A stretch of DNA of 64,000 nucleotides from Oscillospiraceae bacterium (GCA_017540645.1 JAFYAQ010000014.1:28437-92436); one strand, 5' to 3'. Shown: positions 43,315-52,456, numbered from the stretch's first letter. The notes: generated from the letters alone by a model not told the origin. Made by a program: numbers and translations.

Positions 43315-43351
43315 AGTATAGCTTGAATTTCCCGCCGTTGCAAGCTATAAT
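43315..43351. promoter_or_regulatory. two overlapping divergent promoters
   Basis: Plus strand: TTGAAT (43323-43328), 17-base spacer, TATAAT (43346-43351), for the aminopeptidase. Minus strand: TTGCAA (43343-43338), 17-base spacer, TATACT (43320-43315), for the TPR operon. The two polymerase sites share most of their bases and cannot be occupied together. Confidence 0.75.
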
Positions 43352-43399
43352 GGTCTTCCGCCATTCGAAATAAATGGCGGGAAAGAGAAAGGAGTATCC

Positions 43400-44623
43400 A
43401 TGAAAAAGACCGTTTTGAAGAAATACGCCCGGCAGATCGTCCGCGTGGGCGCCAACGTACAGAAAGGCCAGGAAGTCATACTGATGGCCGGGCTTGACCA
43501 GCCGGAATTTGTGGCGCTGGTTGTGGAGGAGTGTTATCGCGCCGGAGCCAAGCGCGTGCGGGTGGACTGGGATTATCAGCCCCTGACAAAGCTGGCGGCC
43601 CGCTGGCAGAAGGAAAAAGACCTCTCCTTCACCAAGGATTGGGAAAAGGCCCGGCTCCAGGACATGGTGGACAACCTGCCGGCGCGCATTTGGCTGGACA
43701 GCGAGGACCCGGACGGTCTCCGGGGCATCCATCCCCGGTTCTTCAAGGCCATGCAGGCCCGGCGGAAGGTTTCCAAGCCCTACCGGGACGCCATAGAAAA
43801 CAAGCACCAGTGGTGCATCGCCGCCGTCCCCGGGGAGGCCTGGGCCAAGAAGCTCTACCCCGCTCTCTCCCGGCACCAGGCCGTGGAGCAGCTGTGGAAG
43901 GACATCCTCTTCACCTCCCGTGCCGACGGAGAGGACCCCATGGCGGACTGGGAGGCTCACGACGCCGATCTGAAGGCCCGCAGCGCCTATCTGAACGATC
44001 TGCGTCTCCGCTCCCTCCATTATCAGAGCGCCAACGGCACGGATTTCACCATCGGCCTGATCCCGGGGGGCCGCTTCCTCGCCGGCTCGGACACCACGCT
44101 CTCGGGCGTGCGCTACAGCCCCAACATTCCCACCGAGGAGGTCTTCACCACCCCGGACCGGCGTACCGCCGAGGGGATCGTCTTCGCCACCAAGCCCCTG
44201 TCCTTCCAGGGCCAGCTGATCGAGAATTTCTCCATCCGCTTCCATGAGGGCCGGGCTGTGGAGTGGAAGGCCGAAAAGGGCCAGGAGGTGTTGGACCAGA
44301 TCGTCACCATGGACGAGCAGAGCCATTACCTGGGCGAGTGCGCCCTGGTGCCCAAGAACTCCCCCATCAGCGAGAGCGGCATCCTCTTTTTCAACACCCT
44401 CTTTGACGAAAACGCCGCCTGCCATCTGGCCCTGGGCATGGGCTTCAACGAGTGCGTGATCGGCTATGAGAACATGAGCGACGAGGAGCTTTTTGAAAAG
44501 GGCGTGAACGACTCCATCAACCACACCGATTTCATGATCGGCTCAGAGGATTTGAGCATCGACGGTGTGACCGAGGACGGGCGGACCGTCCCCCTGTTCC
44601 GGGACGGGACCTGGGCGTTTTAA
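43400..44623 (+). CDS. M29-family aminopeptidase
   Basis: A 407-residue metal-dependent aminopeptidase of the thermophilic/AmpS type. The metal and active-site blocks are SGVRYSPNIPTEEVFTTPD, GECALVPKNSPIS, FDENAACHLALG and NDSINHTDFMIG, with the expected Glu, His and Asp. It should trim N-terminal residues from peptides in the cytoplasm. GAAAGGAG precedes the ATG. The promoter overlaps that of the divergent TPR operon. Confidence 0.94.
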   Translation: MKKTVLKKYARQIVRVGANVQKGQEVILMAGLDQPEFVALVVEECYRAGAKRVRVDWDYQPLTKLAARWQKEKDLSFTKDWEKARLQDMVDNLPARIWLDSEDPDGLRGIHPRFFKAMQARRKVSKPYRDAIENKHQWCIAAVPGEAWAKKLYPALSRHQAVEQLWKDILFTSRADGEDPMADWEAHDADLKARSAYLNDLRLRSLHYQSANGTDFTIGLIPGGRFLAGSDTTLSGVRYSPNIPTEEVFTTPDRRTAEGIVFATKPLSFQGQLIENFSIRFHEGRAVEWKAEKGQEVLDQIVTMDEQSHYLGECALVPKNSPISESGILFFNTLFDENAACHLALGMGFNECVIGYENMSDEELFEKGVNDSINHTDFMIGSEDLSIDGVTEDGRTVPLFRDGTWAF

Positions 44624-44734
44624 GTCCCAAGCGAGACCCGCTTCGCCGGCCTCTCCTTGGAGAATGCCCGCGCGCCCTCATGGTGTTTTACCGCGGCGAA
44701 GCTGCGATAAACAGGTGTAAACGACCATATTTTT

Positions 44735-44768
44735 GGCCCTGCCGCGAATGCGGCAGGGCCATTCTTTA
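44735..44768. terminator. terminator between aminopeptidase and FGGY kinase
   Basis: GGCCCTGCCGC pairs with GCGGCAGGGCC around GAAT, followed by ATTCTTT. It serves the two convergent genes. Confidence 0.85.
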
Positions 44769-46310
44769 TCGCTCTGTCAGTCTCCCCAGGGTCTTGTGAA
44801 GGGGGTAAACGGTCTTGTAGTACGGGAGGAATGCCTCCTTGAATATGCGCTCATAGATGGCGTGTTCCTCCCCGTCCGGCGTAAAGCGGTCCCGCACCCG
44901 GACCATGTGGGCGATGGCGTCCTCGTAGTCCTTATACTCCCCCAGGGCGACCCACAGGCACTCCGCCGCCCCCAGGGCGCTGGATTCGTTGGTCTGCACC
45001 CGCTCCACGCTCAGGCCGAACATATTGGCTGTCAGCTGGGCGACGGCGTCGCTCCGGCTGCCCCCGCCGCCCAGGCGGAGCGTGCGGATCGGTTGGCCGG
45101 CGCGCTTTTCCATGCCCCGCAGGCCCTCCATCAGGCCGAAATTCAGCCCCTCCAGGATGGCCCGGTAGACGTGGGCGCGGGTGTGGACGTCGGTGAAGCC
45201 GATCATGGCCCCCCGGCTGTGGGGGGCGGTAAGGCCCGGGTTCCAGTGGGGCAGTACCAGCAGGCCGTCCGAGCCGGGCGGCACCGCCAGCATCTGCCGG
45301 TCCAGCAGCGCCTCCGCGCTGCAGCCCAGGGCTTTGGCCTGCTCCACCAGGTCGGGGGCGAAATTCTCCTTGAACCAGGTCAGCATCCAATAGCCTCGGA
45401 AGAGCTGGATCTCCGGGTTATAGCGGTCGTTGGGCACCGCCGGGTAGGCGGGCATGAAGGGGCTGGGCTCCACATAGCGCCGGGTGGTGATCTGGACCGA
45501 GCAGCTGGTGCCGAAGGAGAGCGCCGCTTTGTCCGGACCGATCACCCCCAGGCCCAGGGTCTCGCAGCCCTTGTCCGCGCCGGAGGCGATCACCGGCAGC
45601 CCTGCCGGAAGCCCCGTGAGCGCGGCGGCCTCCTGTGTGACGCCCCCCAGGGTGGTGCCGGAGGGGACGATCTCGCAGAGCATCCGCTGGGGGATGTCAT
45701 AGGCCTCCCGGGTCAGTCCGTGCCGGTCCCATTCCCGTTTTTTGTAGTCATAGGGCATCTTGGCCATCAGAGAGGCGCTGGAATCCGCCACGCGGCCGGT
45801 GAAGCGGTAGTTCAGATAGGTGGACAGGCAGAGGAATTTCTCGGTTTTCTCCCACAGCTCCGGCTCGTTCTCCGCGATCCAGTTGCAGGCGGAGGTCTTC
45901 TGGAGCAGGTCGACGGTCTCCGACATGCCCACCAGGGCAAACAGGGCCCGCTTGGCCGCGGGCATGGGCTTGGGATGCTCCGCCCGCCGCTGGTCCAGCC
46001 ACAGGATGCCGTCCCGCAGAGGCTTCCCGTCCGCCCCCAGGCATACGGTGCTGTCCCGAAAGCAGGTCAGCGTCATGGCCCGGACGCGCCCGAAGCTCTC
46101 TTCGTCCTCGGCCCGGAGGCGCCGGCTGACGGCGCACATCCGTTCAAAGTAGTAGTCCGGCCGCTGCTCGGCCCAGCCGGGCCGGCGGGAGATATACGGT
46201 TTTTCGTACACCTCCCGGACGCAGCGGACGATATGGCCTGCTCGGTCGATCAGAACGCCCCGGGCGCTCTGGGTACCGATATCAAATACAAGGACCAGCG
46301 GTTCCGGCAA
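44766..46310 (-). CDS. FGGY-family carbohydrate kinase
   Basis: A 514-residue kinase starting at TTG with GGAAGG upstream. The N-terminal phosphate motif LVFDIGTQSARGVLID, the SFGTSCSVQ segment and the C-terminal LRLGGGGSRSDAVAQLTANM (FGGY signature 2) are clear. The family phosphorylates polyols, xylulose, gluconate, glycerol and similar sugars. The substrate cannot be read off. It follows ppk1 by 28 bases in the same direction, so it may be the third gene of the polyphosphate operon. Confidence 0.88.
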   Translation of the reverse strand: MPEPLVLVFDIGTQSARGVLIDRAGHIVRCVREVYEKPYISRRPGWAEQRPDYYFERMCAVSRRLRAEDEESFGRVRAMTLTCFRDSTVCLGADGKPLRDGILWLDQRRAEHPKPMPAAKRALFALVGMSETVDLLQKTSACNWIAENEPELWEKTEKFLCLSTYLNYRFTGRVADSSASLMAKMPYDYKKREWDRHGLTREAYDIPQRMLCEIVPSGTTLGGVTQEAAALTGLPAGLPVIASGADKGCETLGLGVIGPDKAALSFGTSCSVQITTRRYVEPSPFMPAYPAVPNDRYNPEIQLFRGYWMLTWFKENFAPDLVEQAKALGCSAEALLDRQMLAVPPGSDGLLVLPHWNPGLTAPHSRGAMIGFTDVHTRAHVYRAILEGLNFGLMEGLRGMEKRAGQPIRTLRLGGGGSRSDAVAQLTANMFGLSVERVQTNESSALGAAECLWVALGEYKDYEDAIAHMVRVRDRFTPDGEEHAIYERIFKEAFLPYYKTVYPLHKTLGRLTER

Positions 46311-46338
46311 GGGGCCTTCCTTCTTTCTGTCGATTCTC

Positions 46339-48678
46339 TTACTTCCGGTGGAACAGCCGCCAGAGCCAGCCGTGCTTCTTCTCCGGCGCCGGGGGGACGG
46401 CCTTTTCCAGAGGCTGTACGGTGCGCGTGCCGAAGTAGTCGTACAGCTGGTCCTGGCTGGCGGTGCCCAGCTCCTCCTGCTCCTTGACGTAGGTCCCGTC
46501 CGGGAGCATGGTCCAGCTCCGCTCCCGGTCGGCGCGGAGGGCCTCCACGATGTGCAGCACGCCCTCTCTCGTCTCCGGCTTGTCGCAGGCGATAAAGGCC
46601 TCCACCCGGCGGACCGTGTTCCGGTTCAGCAGGTCGCCGGAGCCCACATATACTTTCTGGTCCTCCCCTTCTCCGAAGACGAAGATCCGGGAGTGCTCCA
46701 GATGCCGGCCCACGATGCTGTGGACCGTGATATTGTCCGTATAGCCCGGGATGCCGGGCCGCAGGCAGCAGATCCCCCGGATCAGCAGCTCCACCTTCAC
46801 CCCGGCCTGGGAGGCGCGGATCAGGGCGCGCATGACGGTCAGATCGTTCATGGAGTTGACCTTGATGAACACCCGGCCGTTCTCGCCCTTGGCCGTCTCC
46901 CGCTCCAGATACTGCAGCACGCGGCTGCGGTAGCTCTTGGGAGCGATCCACATGCTCTCCGCCTCCGGCGGCTCCTGCCCCAGGGCCAGGGCCTCGAAGG
47001 CCGCGGCGGCGTCCCGGCCCACCGTCTGATCTCCGGTCATCACGGAGAGATCGGTGTAAAACTCGCTGGTGGTCTCGTTGTAGTTGCCGGTGCCCACCTG
47101 GGTGAAGTACTCCACGCCCTCGCCGCTCTTCCGTGTGACCAGGCAGAGCTTGCTGTGGACCTTCCGGTCCGGCAAGCCGTAAATCACCTGGCAGCCCGCG
47201 TTTTCCAGCACCTCGGAATAGTCGATGTTGTTCTGCTCGTCAAAGCGGGCCCGCAGTTCCAGCAGGCACAGCACGTCCTTGCCCCGGTCGGCGGCGTAGG
47301 CCAGGGCCGCGGCCACCTTGCTGTTGTTGGAGAGCCGGTAGAGGGTGATGCGGATGGAGATCACCTCCGGATCGTCCGCCGCATCGTACAAAAACTCCAC
47401 AAAGCCGTTCATGCTCTGGAAGGGGTAGGCCAGCAGGATGTCCCGCTGCCGCAGATAGGGCAAAAATTCCCCCTTGGGCAGGCTGATCCCCCGCTGGCTG
47501 CGCCGCTCCGGATATTTCATGTCCGGGGTCTTTTTCACGCCGGAGCCAAAGCTCAGGTCAAAGGGCATTTTCCGCACGAACACCCGATCCGGAGCCACCT
47601 TGAGATTCTTGGTGAGCGCCGCCAGGAGCCGGGGCGAGGTCCTGCCGCTGACCATCAGCCGGACGGGCTGTTGGCGGCGGCGCTTTTTCAGCATCTTCTC
47701 CATGGCGGCCCGGAAATCGGCGTCATAGCTGTCCATATCGTCCTCGATGAACACGTCCGCGTTTCGTGTCACCTGGAAGAGGGCGGTATCCCGCACCTCC
47801 TGTTTTTTGAACACCAGAGAGGCGTAGTGCCGCACCAGTTCGGAGGTCAGGACCACCTTTTGCTCCCCGTCCTCCTCCCAAACCCGATAGGGCGGCAGGC
47901 GGTGCAGGGACACCAGGCCCAGCTTGAAATCGTCTTCCTTGCCGCCCTTCTTGGCCAGGGCGGCGGCTACCCAGACCTCCTTGTTCCCCACGAAGGGGAA
48001 GGGATGCCCGCCGTCCACCACCTGGGGGGACAGCAGGGGCCTAAACTCGTCGAAGAAGCGGCGGGCGGCCACCTCCTCCACCTTGTTTATTTTTCGCAGG
48101 TCCAGCACCCGGACCCCGGCCGCGGCCATGTCCTGGAGGAGCCGGCGGTAGATTTGGTTTTCGATCTCCTGCTGGCGGGAGACCTCCGCCAGGATGTGCC
48201 GGAGCTGTTCGGCGGCGTTCCAGCCGGTCTTCTCGTCCCGTTCTTCCGGAAGCAGCAGGGCCCGATGGGTCAGCGTGCCCACCCGGACCATGAAAAACTC
48301 CTCCATATTGGAGCGGTAGATGCTCAGGAACTTCAGCCGTTCCATCAGCGGCACGGTCTGGTCTCCGGCCTCCATCAGCACACGAAGGTCGAACTGGAGC
48401 CAGCTCAGCTCCCGGTCCATAAAGCAGATCCGGTCGTCCGGCTGTGACAGGGCGCTCTCCGCCTCCTCCGCTGCCTCTGCCGGCGCTTCTGTCGTCGTTT
48501 CCTCCGGCGCTTCTTCCGTTATTTCTTCCGTCGTTTCCTCCGGCGCTTCTTCCGTTATTTCTTCCGTTGTTTCCTCCGGGGTTTCTTCCGGGGTGATTTC
48601 CGGGGTTGCTTCCGGCGTATCCGTCGGCGTTTCTTCCGGCGCTGCCGTCAGTCCTGCTTCTCTTGTGTCGGCGTCCAT
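46339..48678 (-). CDS. ppk1: polyphosphate kinase 1 with acidic repeat extension
   Basis: A 779-residue protein from the ATG at 48678; a TTG at 48705 is the alternative. The PPK1 domain starts at DRELSWLQFD (~residue 86) and includes RNMEEFFMVRVG-like SNMEEFFMVRVGTL, SIRITLYRLSNNS, the catalytic-His block RKVHSKLCLVTRK and QVGTGNYNETTSE. It makes polyphosphate from ATP reversibly. The ~80-residue N terminus is an acidic Thr/Glu/Pro region with two exact 12-residue repeats, unusual for PPK1. The gene overlaps the PPK2 gene by 31 bases. Confidence 0.95.
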   Translation of the reverse strand: MDADTREAGLTAAPEETPTDTPEATPEITPEETPEETTEEITEEAPEETTEEITEEAPEETTTEAPAEAAEEAESALSQPDDRICFMDRELSWLQFDLRVLMEAGDQTVPLMERLKFLSIYRSNMEEFFMVRVGTLTHRALLLPEERDEKTGWNAAEQLRHILAEVSRQQEIENQIYRRLLQDMAAAGVRVLDLRKINKVEEVAARRFFDEFRPLLSPQVVDGGHPFPFVGNKEVWVAAALAKKGGKEDDFKLGLVSLHRLPPYRVWEEDGEQKVVLTSELVRHYASLVFKKQEVRDTALFQVTRNADVFIEDDMDSYDADFRAAMEKMLKKRRRQQPVRLMVSGRTSPRLLAALTKNLKVAPDRVFVRKMPFDLSFGSGVKKTPDMKYPERRSQRGISLPKGEFLPYLRQRDILLAYPFQSMNGFVEFLYDAADDPEVISIRITLYRLSNNSKVAAALAYAADRGKDVLCLLELRARFDEQNNIDYSEVLENAGCQVIYGLPDRKVHSKLCLVTRKSGEGVEYFTQVGTGNYNETTSEFYTDLSVMTGDQTVGRDAAAAFEALALGQEPPEAESMWIAPKSYRSRVLQYLERETAKGENGRVFIKVNSMNDLTVMRALIRASQAGVKVELLIRGICCLRPGIPGYTDNITVHSIVGRHLEHSRIFVFGEGEDQKVYVGSGDLLNRNTVRRVEAFIACDKPETREGVLHIVEALRADRERSWTMLPDGTYVKEQEELGTASQDQLYDYFGTRTVQPLEKAVPPAPEKKHGWLWRLFHRK
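48493..48564 (-). repeat. 36-bp tandem repeat in ppk1
   Basis: Two identical 36-bp units and part of a third encode EETTEEITEEAP twice. The unit preserves the reading frame, so copy changes would only alter the length of the acidic tail. Confidence 0.85.
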
Positions 48679-50174
48679 TCGCTCTCTATCCCCCTGATGA
48701 TACAATCGTTGACCGCCTTCTCCAGGACATCCGTCACGATCTTCAGTGTCTGTATACGGGCGTATCTCTTATCCACGGAGTCGATGATGTACCAGGGCGC
48801 GTAGGTGGTGCTGGTCTTGCGCAGCATCTCCTCCACCGCCTCCTCGTAGAGGGGCCACTTCTCCCGGTTGCGCCAGTCCTCATCCGTGATCTTCCACTGC
48901 TTCTCCGGCGTGTTCTGCCGGGCAGTGAAACGCTCCAGCTGGGTCTGGGGATCGATGTTGATCCAGAACTTCAGCACCACGGTGCCGTAGTCGGTGAGTT
49001 CCTTTTCAAACTCGTTGATCTCGCCGTAGGCGCGCTTCCAGTCGTTCTCGGAGCAGAAGCCCTCGATCCGCTCCACCATCACCCGGCCGTACCAGGTGCG
49101 GTCAAAGATGGTCACATGGCCGCTCTTGGGCAGTTTGGTCCAGAAGCGCCAGAGGAAGTGGCGGGCCTTCTCCCCCGGAGTGGGGCTGGCCACGGGGATC
49201 ACGTCAAAGCCGCGGGGGTCCAGGGGATAGGCGATGCGCCGGATGTTGCCGCCCTTGCCGGCGGCGTCCCAGCCCTCATAGCACAGCACCACCGGGATCC
49301 GCTTGCGGTAGATCTGGTTGTGCAGCTCCCGGAGCTTGCCCTGGAGCCGCTTCAGCTCCTTTTTGTACTCTGCCACGTCGATGACGGCGTTCAGGTCCGC
49401 GTCCTTCAGGGAGGGGCCGCCCAGCAGGGGGAAGCTCTTGTCCGTGGGCTTGCCCTCATAGCGGCCGTTCTCCAGCGCCTTGTCCACGGTCCGGGACACG
49501 GTGCGCAGGGCCTCCAGCACATACTTGTTCTTGCCCTGGGCGTCCAGCACATGCCAGGGGAAGACCTTGTTGGTGTCCTCCATGAACTGGTCGTAGGCCT
49601 TCAGGAAGGCGGGGTATTGCTGCTGCTGCCAGAAGTCCTCCTCCGATACCCGCCAGGAGGTGTCCCGGTTCTCCCACAGCGTCGTCATCCGCCGGCGCTG
49701 CTCTTCCTGGGAGATGTGCATAAACAGCTTTATCACCACATAGCCGTTGTCCCGGAGCTGCCGCTCAAAGATCTGGCAGCTCTCCACCCGGCGCTTATAT
49801 TCGGCATTGGGGATCTCCCGGCGGAGCAGCTTGCCCACCGTGTCCTCCATCCAGCCCGTATCCACAAACAGGAGCTTGCCGTCCTCCGGCAGCACCTGGA
49901 AGAACTTTCTCAGGAAGGGAAAGCGGTCCTCCCGCTCCGGCGTGTGCCGGAACACGGCCACGCTGTAAAACCGGGGGTCCATCTCGCAGATCAGCTCGTT
50001 GATGAGATTGCCCTTGCCGGCGCAGTCCCAGCCCTCCACCAGCACCACCACGGGGATCTTGGCCTCCAGGATGGTCTGCTGCTGTCCGGCCAGCCTTGCC
50101 CGCAGCCGGTCGATCTCCGATTTCCGCTCCTTCTTGTTCAGGTTGTCATCCTCCCGGTGAAAATTTGTCAGCAT
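48648..50174 (-). CDS. double-domain PPK2 (polyphosphate:AMP phosphotransferase type)
   Basis: A 508-residue protein with two PPK2 domains. Walker A loops are EGWDCAGKGNLINE (~residue 50) and EGWDAAGKGGNIRR (~300), lid/Walker B blocks VDTGWMED and FDRTWYGRVMVERI. Fused double-domain PPK2s use polyphosphate to phosphorylate AMP to ADP. The second domain looks complete (DRTWYGR with the catalytic residues) and the first is diverged. GGAGG lies upstream and a consensus promoter precedes it. Together with ppk1 it can store and spend polyphosphate. Confidence 0.93.
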   Translation of the reverse strand: MLTNFHREDDNLNKKERKSEIDRLRARLAGQQQTILEAKIPVVVLVEGWDCAGKGNLINELICEMDPRFYSVAVFRHTPEREDRFPFLRKFFQVLPEDGKLLFVDTGWMEDTVGKLLRREIPNAEYKRRVESCQIFERQLRDNGYVVIKLFMHISQEEQRRRMTTLWENRDTSWRVSEEDFWQQQQYPAFLKAYDQFMEDTNKVFPWHVLDAQGKNKYVLEALRTVSRTVDKALENGRYEGKPTDKSFPLLGGPSLKDADLNAVIDVAEYKKELKRLQGKLRELHNQIYRKRIPVVLCYEGWDAAGKGGNIRRIAYPLDPRGFDVIPVASPTPGEKARHFLWRFWTKLPKSGHVTIFDRTWYGRVMVERIEGFCSENDWKRAYGEINEFEKELTDYGTVVLKFWINIDPQTQLERFTARQNTPEKQWKITDEDWRNREKWPLYEEAVEEMLRKTSTTYAPWYIIDSVDKRYARIQTLKIVTDVLEKAVNDCIIRGIESEWTPTQEKQD

Positions 50175-50202
50175 ATTACCGCCTCCAAAAAGATTTTTGA
50201 AT

Positions 50203-50232
50203 ATTATATATCACATGGTCCGGCAATGTCAA
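50203..50232 (-). promoter_or_regulatory. promoter for the PPK2/ppk1 genes
   Basis: On the minus strand TTGACA (50232-50227) and TATAAT (50208-50203) lie 18 bases apart, 29 bases before the ATG. Confidence 0.83.
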
Positions 50233-50251
50233 AAAAATGTGAAATATGCGG

Positions 50252-50289
50252 AAAAGACCAGCCGGTAAAGTATGGCTGGTCTTCTTTGG
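50252..50289 (-). terminator. terminator of the acyltransferase-like gene
   Basis: AAGACCAGCC pairs with GGCTGGTCTT around an AT-rich loop; on the minus strand TTTTCC follows. Confidence 0.8.
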
Positions 50290-50298
50290 TATGGTTTG

Positions 50299-51126
50299 TC
50301 ACTCCCGGTCCGCCCCGGGGGCATGCTCCATCAGCTCCGGGTGGCTGAGATAGCGCTTGATCTCGGAAAAGGCCATGGCAAAAACCTTGCCGTTGGCGAT
50401 GCGCTCGTCCATGACCACGCCCAGGGGGATGCAGCGGTCAAACACGATCCCGTCCCGGGTGCGGCGGGGCACCTCCCGCAGGTTGCCCATGGTCATGGCG
50501 ATGCTGATGGTGCCGAACTGGTAGACGTGGTGGTAAATGTGGTTGGTGCGGATGCTGGCCAGGTTGGAGATCAGAAGGCTGGCGTGGAAGGGGCTGGCCT
50601 CGATCAGGGACTTGGGCAGCAGGCCGAGCCAGTCCATCAGCTTGAGCAGGCCGACCACGAAGCCCAGCAGCCAGTTCAGGCGGATCAGCTTGGGCATGAT
50701 CCGGTCCAGCCCGTTGACCTCCTCCTCCTTGCGGTTTTCCTCCACATAGCTGGAGATCTTGTCCTGGACGGAAAAAATGTCGTCCGAATAATCCAGATGG
50801 ATCTTGGACTGGGTGTCCTGGGCGGTGCCGGGCTTCAGCACAGCCATGGTGACGGTAAACTCGCTGTGCTCATAGATCTTCCGGCCCACAATAAAGCGGT
50901 TCAGGGCCGGATACTTCTCCGCAGCCCGGAGATAAGCCGTCAGGATCAGCGCCATATGGCTGATCTTTTTGCCCTCTTTGCGCTTCTGGTTCATGTATGC
51001 GCGCAGAGGCTCCTCCGGGATGTCCAGCGTGATCATGTTCATGGCATCATACTTTTTGCTGAGAAAATAAGGGATCAGATAGTAGATCGGATCCTCGTTA
51101 AAAACTCTTTTGCCATCCCTGCGCAT
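50299..51126 (-). CDS. 2-oxoacid dehydrogenase acyltransferase-fold protein lacking the catalytic His
   Basis: A 275-residue protein matching the E2/chloramphenicol-acetyltransferase catalytic fold: YMNQKRKEGKKISHMALILT near the start, YPALNRFIVGRKIYEHSEFT, and the C-terminal block CIPLGVVMDERIANG. No lipoyl or subunit-binding domain is present. The HxxxDG active-site motif of E2/CAT enzymes is replaced by MDERIANG, so it probably does not use the usual mechanism. A hydrophobic stretch LLGFVVGLLKLMDWLGLL lies in the middle. It may be a structural or inactive relative. No dehydrogenase genes are near. Confidence 0.78.
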   Translation of the reverse strand: MRRDGKRVFNEDPIYYLIPYFLSKKYDAMNMITLDIPEEPLRAYMNQKRKEGKKISHMALILTAYLRAAEKYPALNRFIVGRKIYEHSEFTVTMAVLKPGTAQDTQSKIHLDYSDDIFSVQDKISSYVEENRKEEEVNGLDRIMPKLIRLNWLLGFVVGLLKLMDWLGLLPKSLIEASPFHASLLISNLASIRTNHIYHHVYQFGTISIAMTMGNLREVPRRTRDGIVFDRCIPLGVVMDERIANGKVFAMAFSEIKRYLSHPELMEHAPGADRE

Positions 51127-51328
51127 ATGCTTCCCTCCCTGTATAGTCCCTATATATGTATATATAAATTTCTTAATGAATTATAGTATCGCCTCGCGGC
51201 ACTGTCAAGCATTCGGGGAGCCCGGGAAGAAAAAATGAATTTTTTGTGAATTCTGCCGCTTGTTCACGACTTATTTATTATTTTATACTATCTTAGAAAC
51301 AGTAAAATTCTTCCGGGGGGAACTCCTG

Positions 51329-51763
51329 ATGCGTTGGTTCCAGAATGTGGGCCTGTGGGTCCGGCGGCAGATGACAGGGCGGTACGGCATGGATGCGCTG
51401 GGCCGCACACTGGCTGTGGCCGGTCTTGGTCTGCTGCTGCTGGCCCTGATCACCGGGGGCGTGGGAAGCGGTCTGTTCAGCCTCGTGCTGGAAACGCTGG
51501 CCCTGGCCGCCGTGGTCTGGTTCTACCGGCGGTTCCTGTCCCGGAATTACCAAAAGCGATCCGCGGAAAACCGGGCCTTCCTTGCCCGTGCAGAGCGTCT
51601 GATCGGCTGGTTCCGCCTGCGCAGGGCCTGCTTTGCCCAGCGAAAGGATTACGCCTTTTTCCGCTGCCCCAGCTGCCGCCAGATCGTTCGGGTGCCCAAA
51701 GGCAAGGGCCGCATCCGGATCACCTGCCGCAAGTGCGGCTTCGCTTTTGAAAAAAAGACCTGA
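51329..51763 (+). CDS. small membrane protein with C-terminal zinc ribbon
   Basis: A 144-residue protein from the ATG at 51329 (GGGGGGA upstream). Two hydrophobic helices follow a short basic N terminus (RTLAVAGLGLLLLALITGGV and LVLETLALAAVVWFYRRF), then a basic helix and a zinc ribbon FRCPSCRQIVRVPKGKGRIR...CRKCGF. Similar short proteins are widespread in Clostridia, function unknown. It has no obvious operon partner. Confidence 0.75.
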   Translation: MRWFQNVGLWVRRQMTGRYGMDALGRTLAVAGLGLLLLALITGGVGSGLFSLVLETLALAAVVWFYRRFLSRNYQKRSAENRAFLARAERLIGWFRLRRACFAQRKDYAFFRCPSCRQIVRVPKGKGRIRITCRKCGFAFEKKT

Positions 51764-51849
51764 TCTCTTCATCCTCTCTTTTTTCCCTTTCTCTCCCTTT
51801 GACCCCGTCGGTCTCCGGACCGACGGGGAGTTTTTTTTGAGGGAAGGGC

Positions 51850-51888
51850 TTGACAAACACAATTTAATTGTTTACAATGCAATTGTTG
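51850..51888 (+). promoter_or_regulatory. promoter with MarR/OhrR-type operator for the peroxidase operon
   Basis: TTGACA (51850-51855), 17-base spacer and TACAAT (51873-51878). Within and after it lie CAATTTAATTG (51860-51870) and CAATGCAATTG (51875-51885), AT-rich dyads like OhrR operators (TACAATT-AATTGTA). They overlap the -10 box, which fits repression by the MarR-type protein encoded two genes downstream. Confidence 0.75.
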
Positions 51889-51916
51889 AAAATACGATGA
51901 AAGGACGATTCATTCC

Positions 51917-52456
51917 ATGAGCATTTACGATTACACTCTCACCGCCGGGGACGGCAGCCAGCTGTCCCTCTCCCAGTTTCAGGGAAAGGTCATGCTGATT
52001 GTGAACACCGCCACCGGCTGCGGCTTCACGCCCCACTACAAGCCTCTGGAGGAGATGTATGAGGATCTCCACGACAAGGGTCTGGAGATCATCGATATCC
52101 CCTGCAACCAGTTTGCCGGCCAGACTCCCGGCACCGACGAGGAGATCCACGAGTTCTGCACGCTGAAGTACAACACCCAGTTCCCCCAGATGAAGAAGTC
52201 CGACGTGAACGGCGAGAACGCGCTGCCCCTTTACGGCTATCTGAAGAGCCAGCAGGGCTTCGGCGGCTTCCGCGGTCCCATGGCCATCGCCATGAACGCC
52301 ATGCTGAAGAAGATCGACAAGGACTTTAAGAACAACCCGGATATCAAATGGAACTTCACCAAATTCGTGGTGGACCGGGAGGGCAATGTGGTGGCCCGCT
52401 TTGAGCCCACCGAGCCCATGGGCAGCGTGCGCAAGTGCGTGGAAAGCCTGCTGTAA
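51917..52456 (+). CDS. glutathione peroxidase-family peroxidase
   Basis: A 179-residue GPx-fold enzyme. The active-site blocks are NTATGCGFTPHY (peroxidatic Cys near residue 36), DIPCNQFAGQTPG and KWNFTKFVVDREG. It is the cysteine form and most likely uses thioredoxin as donor, as other bacterial GPx do. It removes organic or hydrogen peroxides in the cytoplasm. It is the first gene of an operon with an OhrR-like repressor and an Mn-type CDF, under an operator-bearing promoter. Confidence 0.93.
   Translation: MSIYDYTLTAGDGSQLSLSQFQGKVMLIVNTATGCGFTPHYKPLEEMYEDLHDKGLEIIDIPCNQFAGQTPGTDEEIHEFCTLKYNTQFPQMKKSDVNGENALPLYGYLKSQQGFGGFRGPMAIAMNAMLKKIDKDFKNNPDIKWNFTKFVVDREGNVVARFEPTEPMGSVRKCVESLL

Noticed and set aside
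48485..48610. CRISPR-like or non-coding tandem repeat.
   Set aside because: The 36-bp units are in frame and encode the acidic tail of PPK1.
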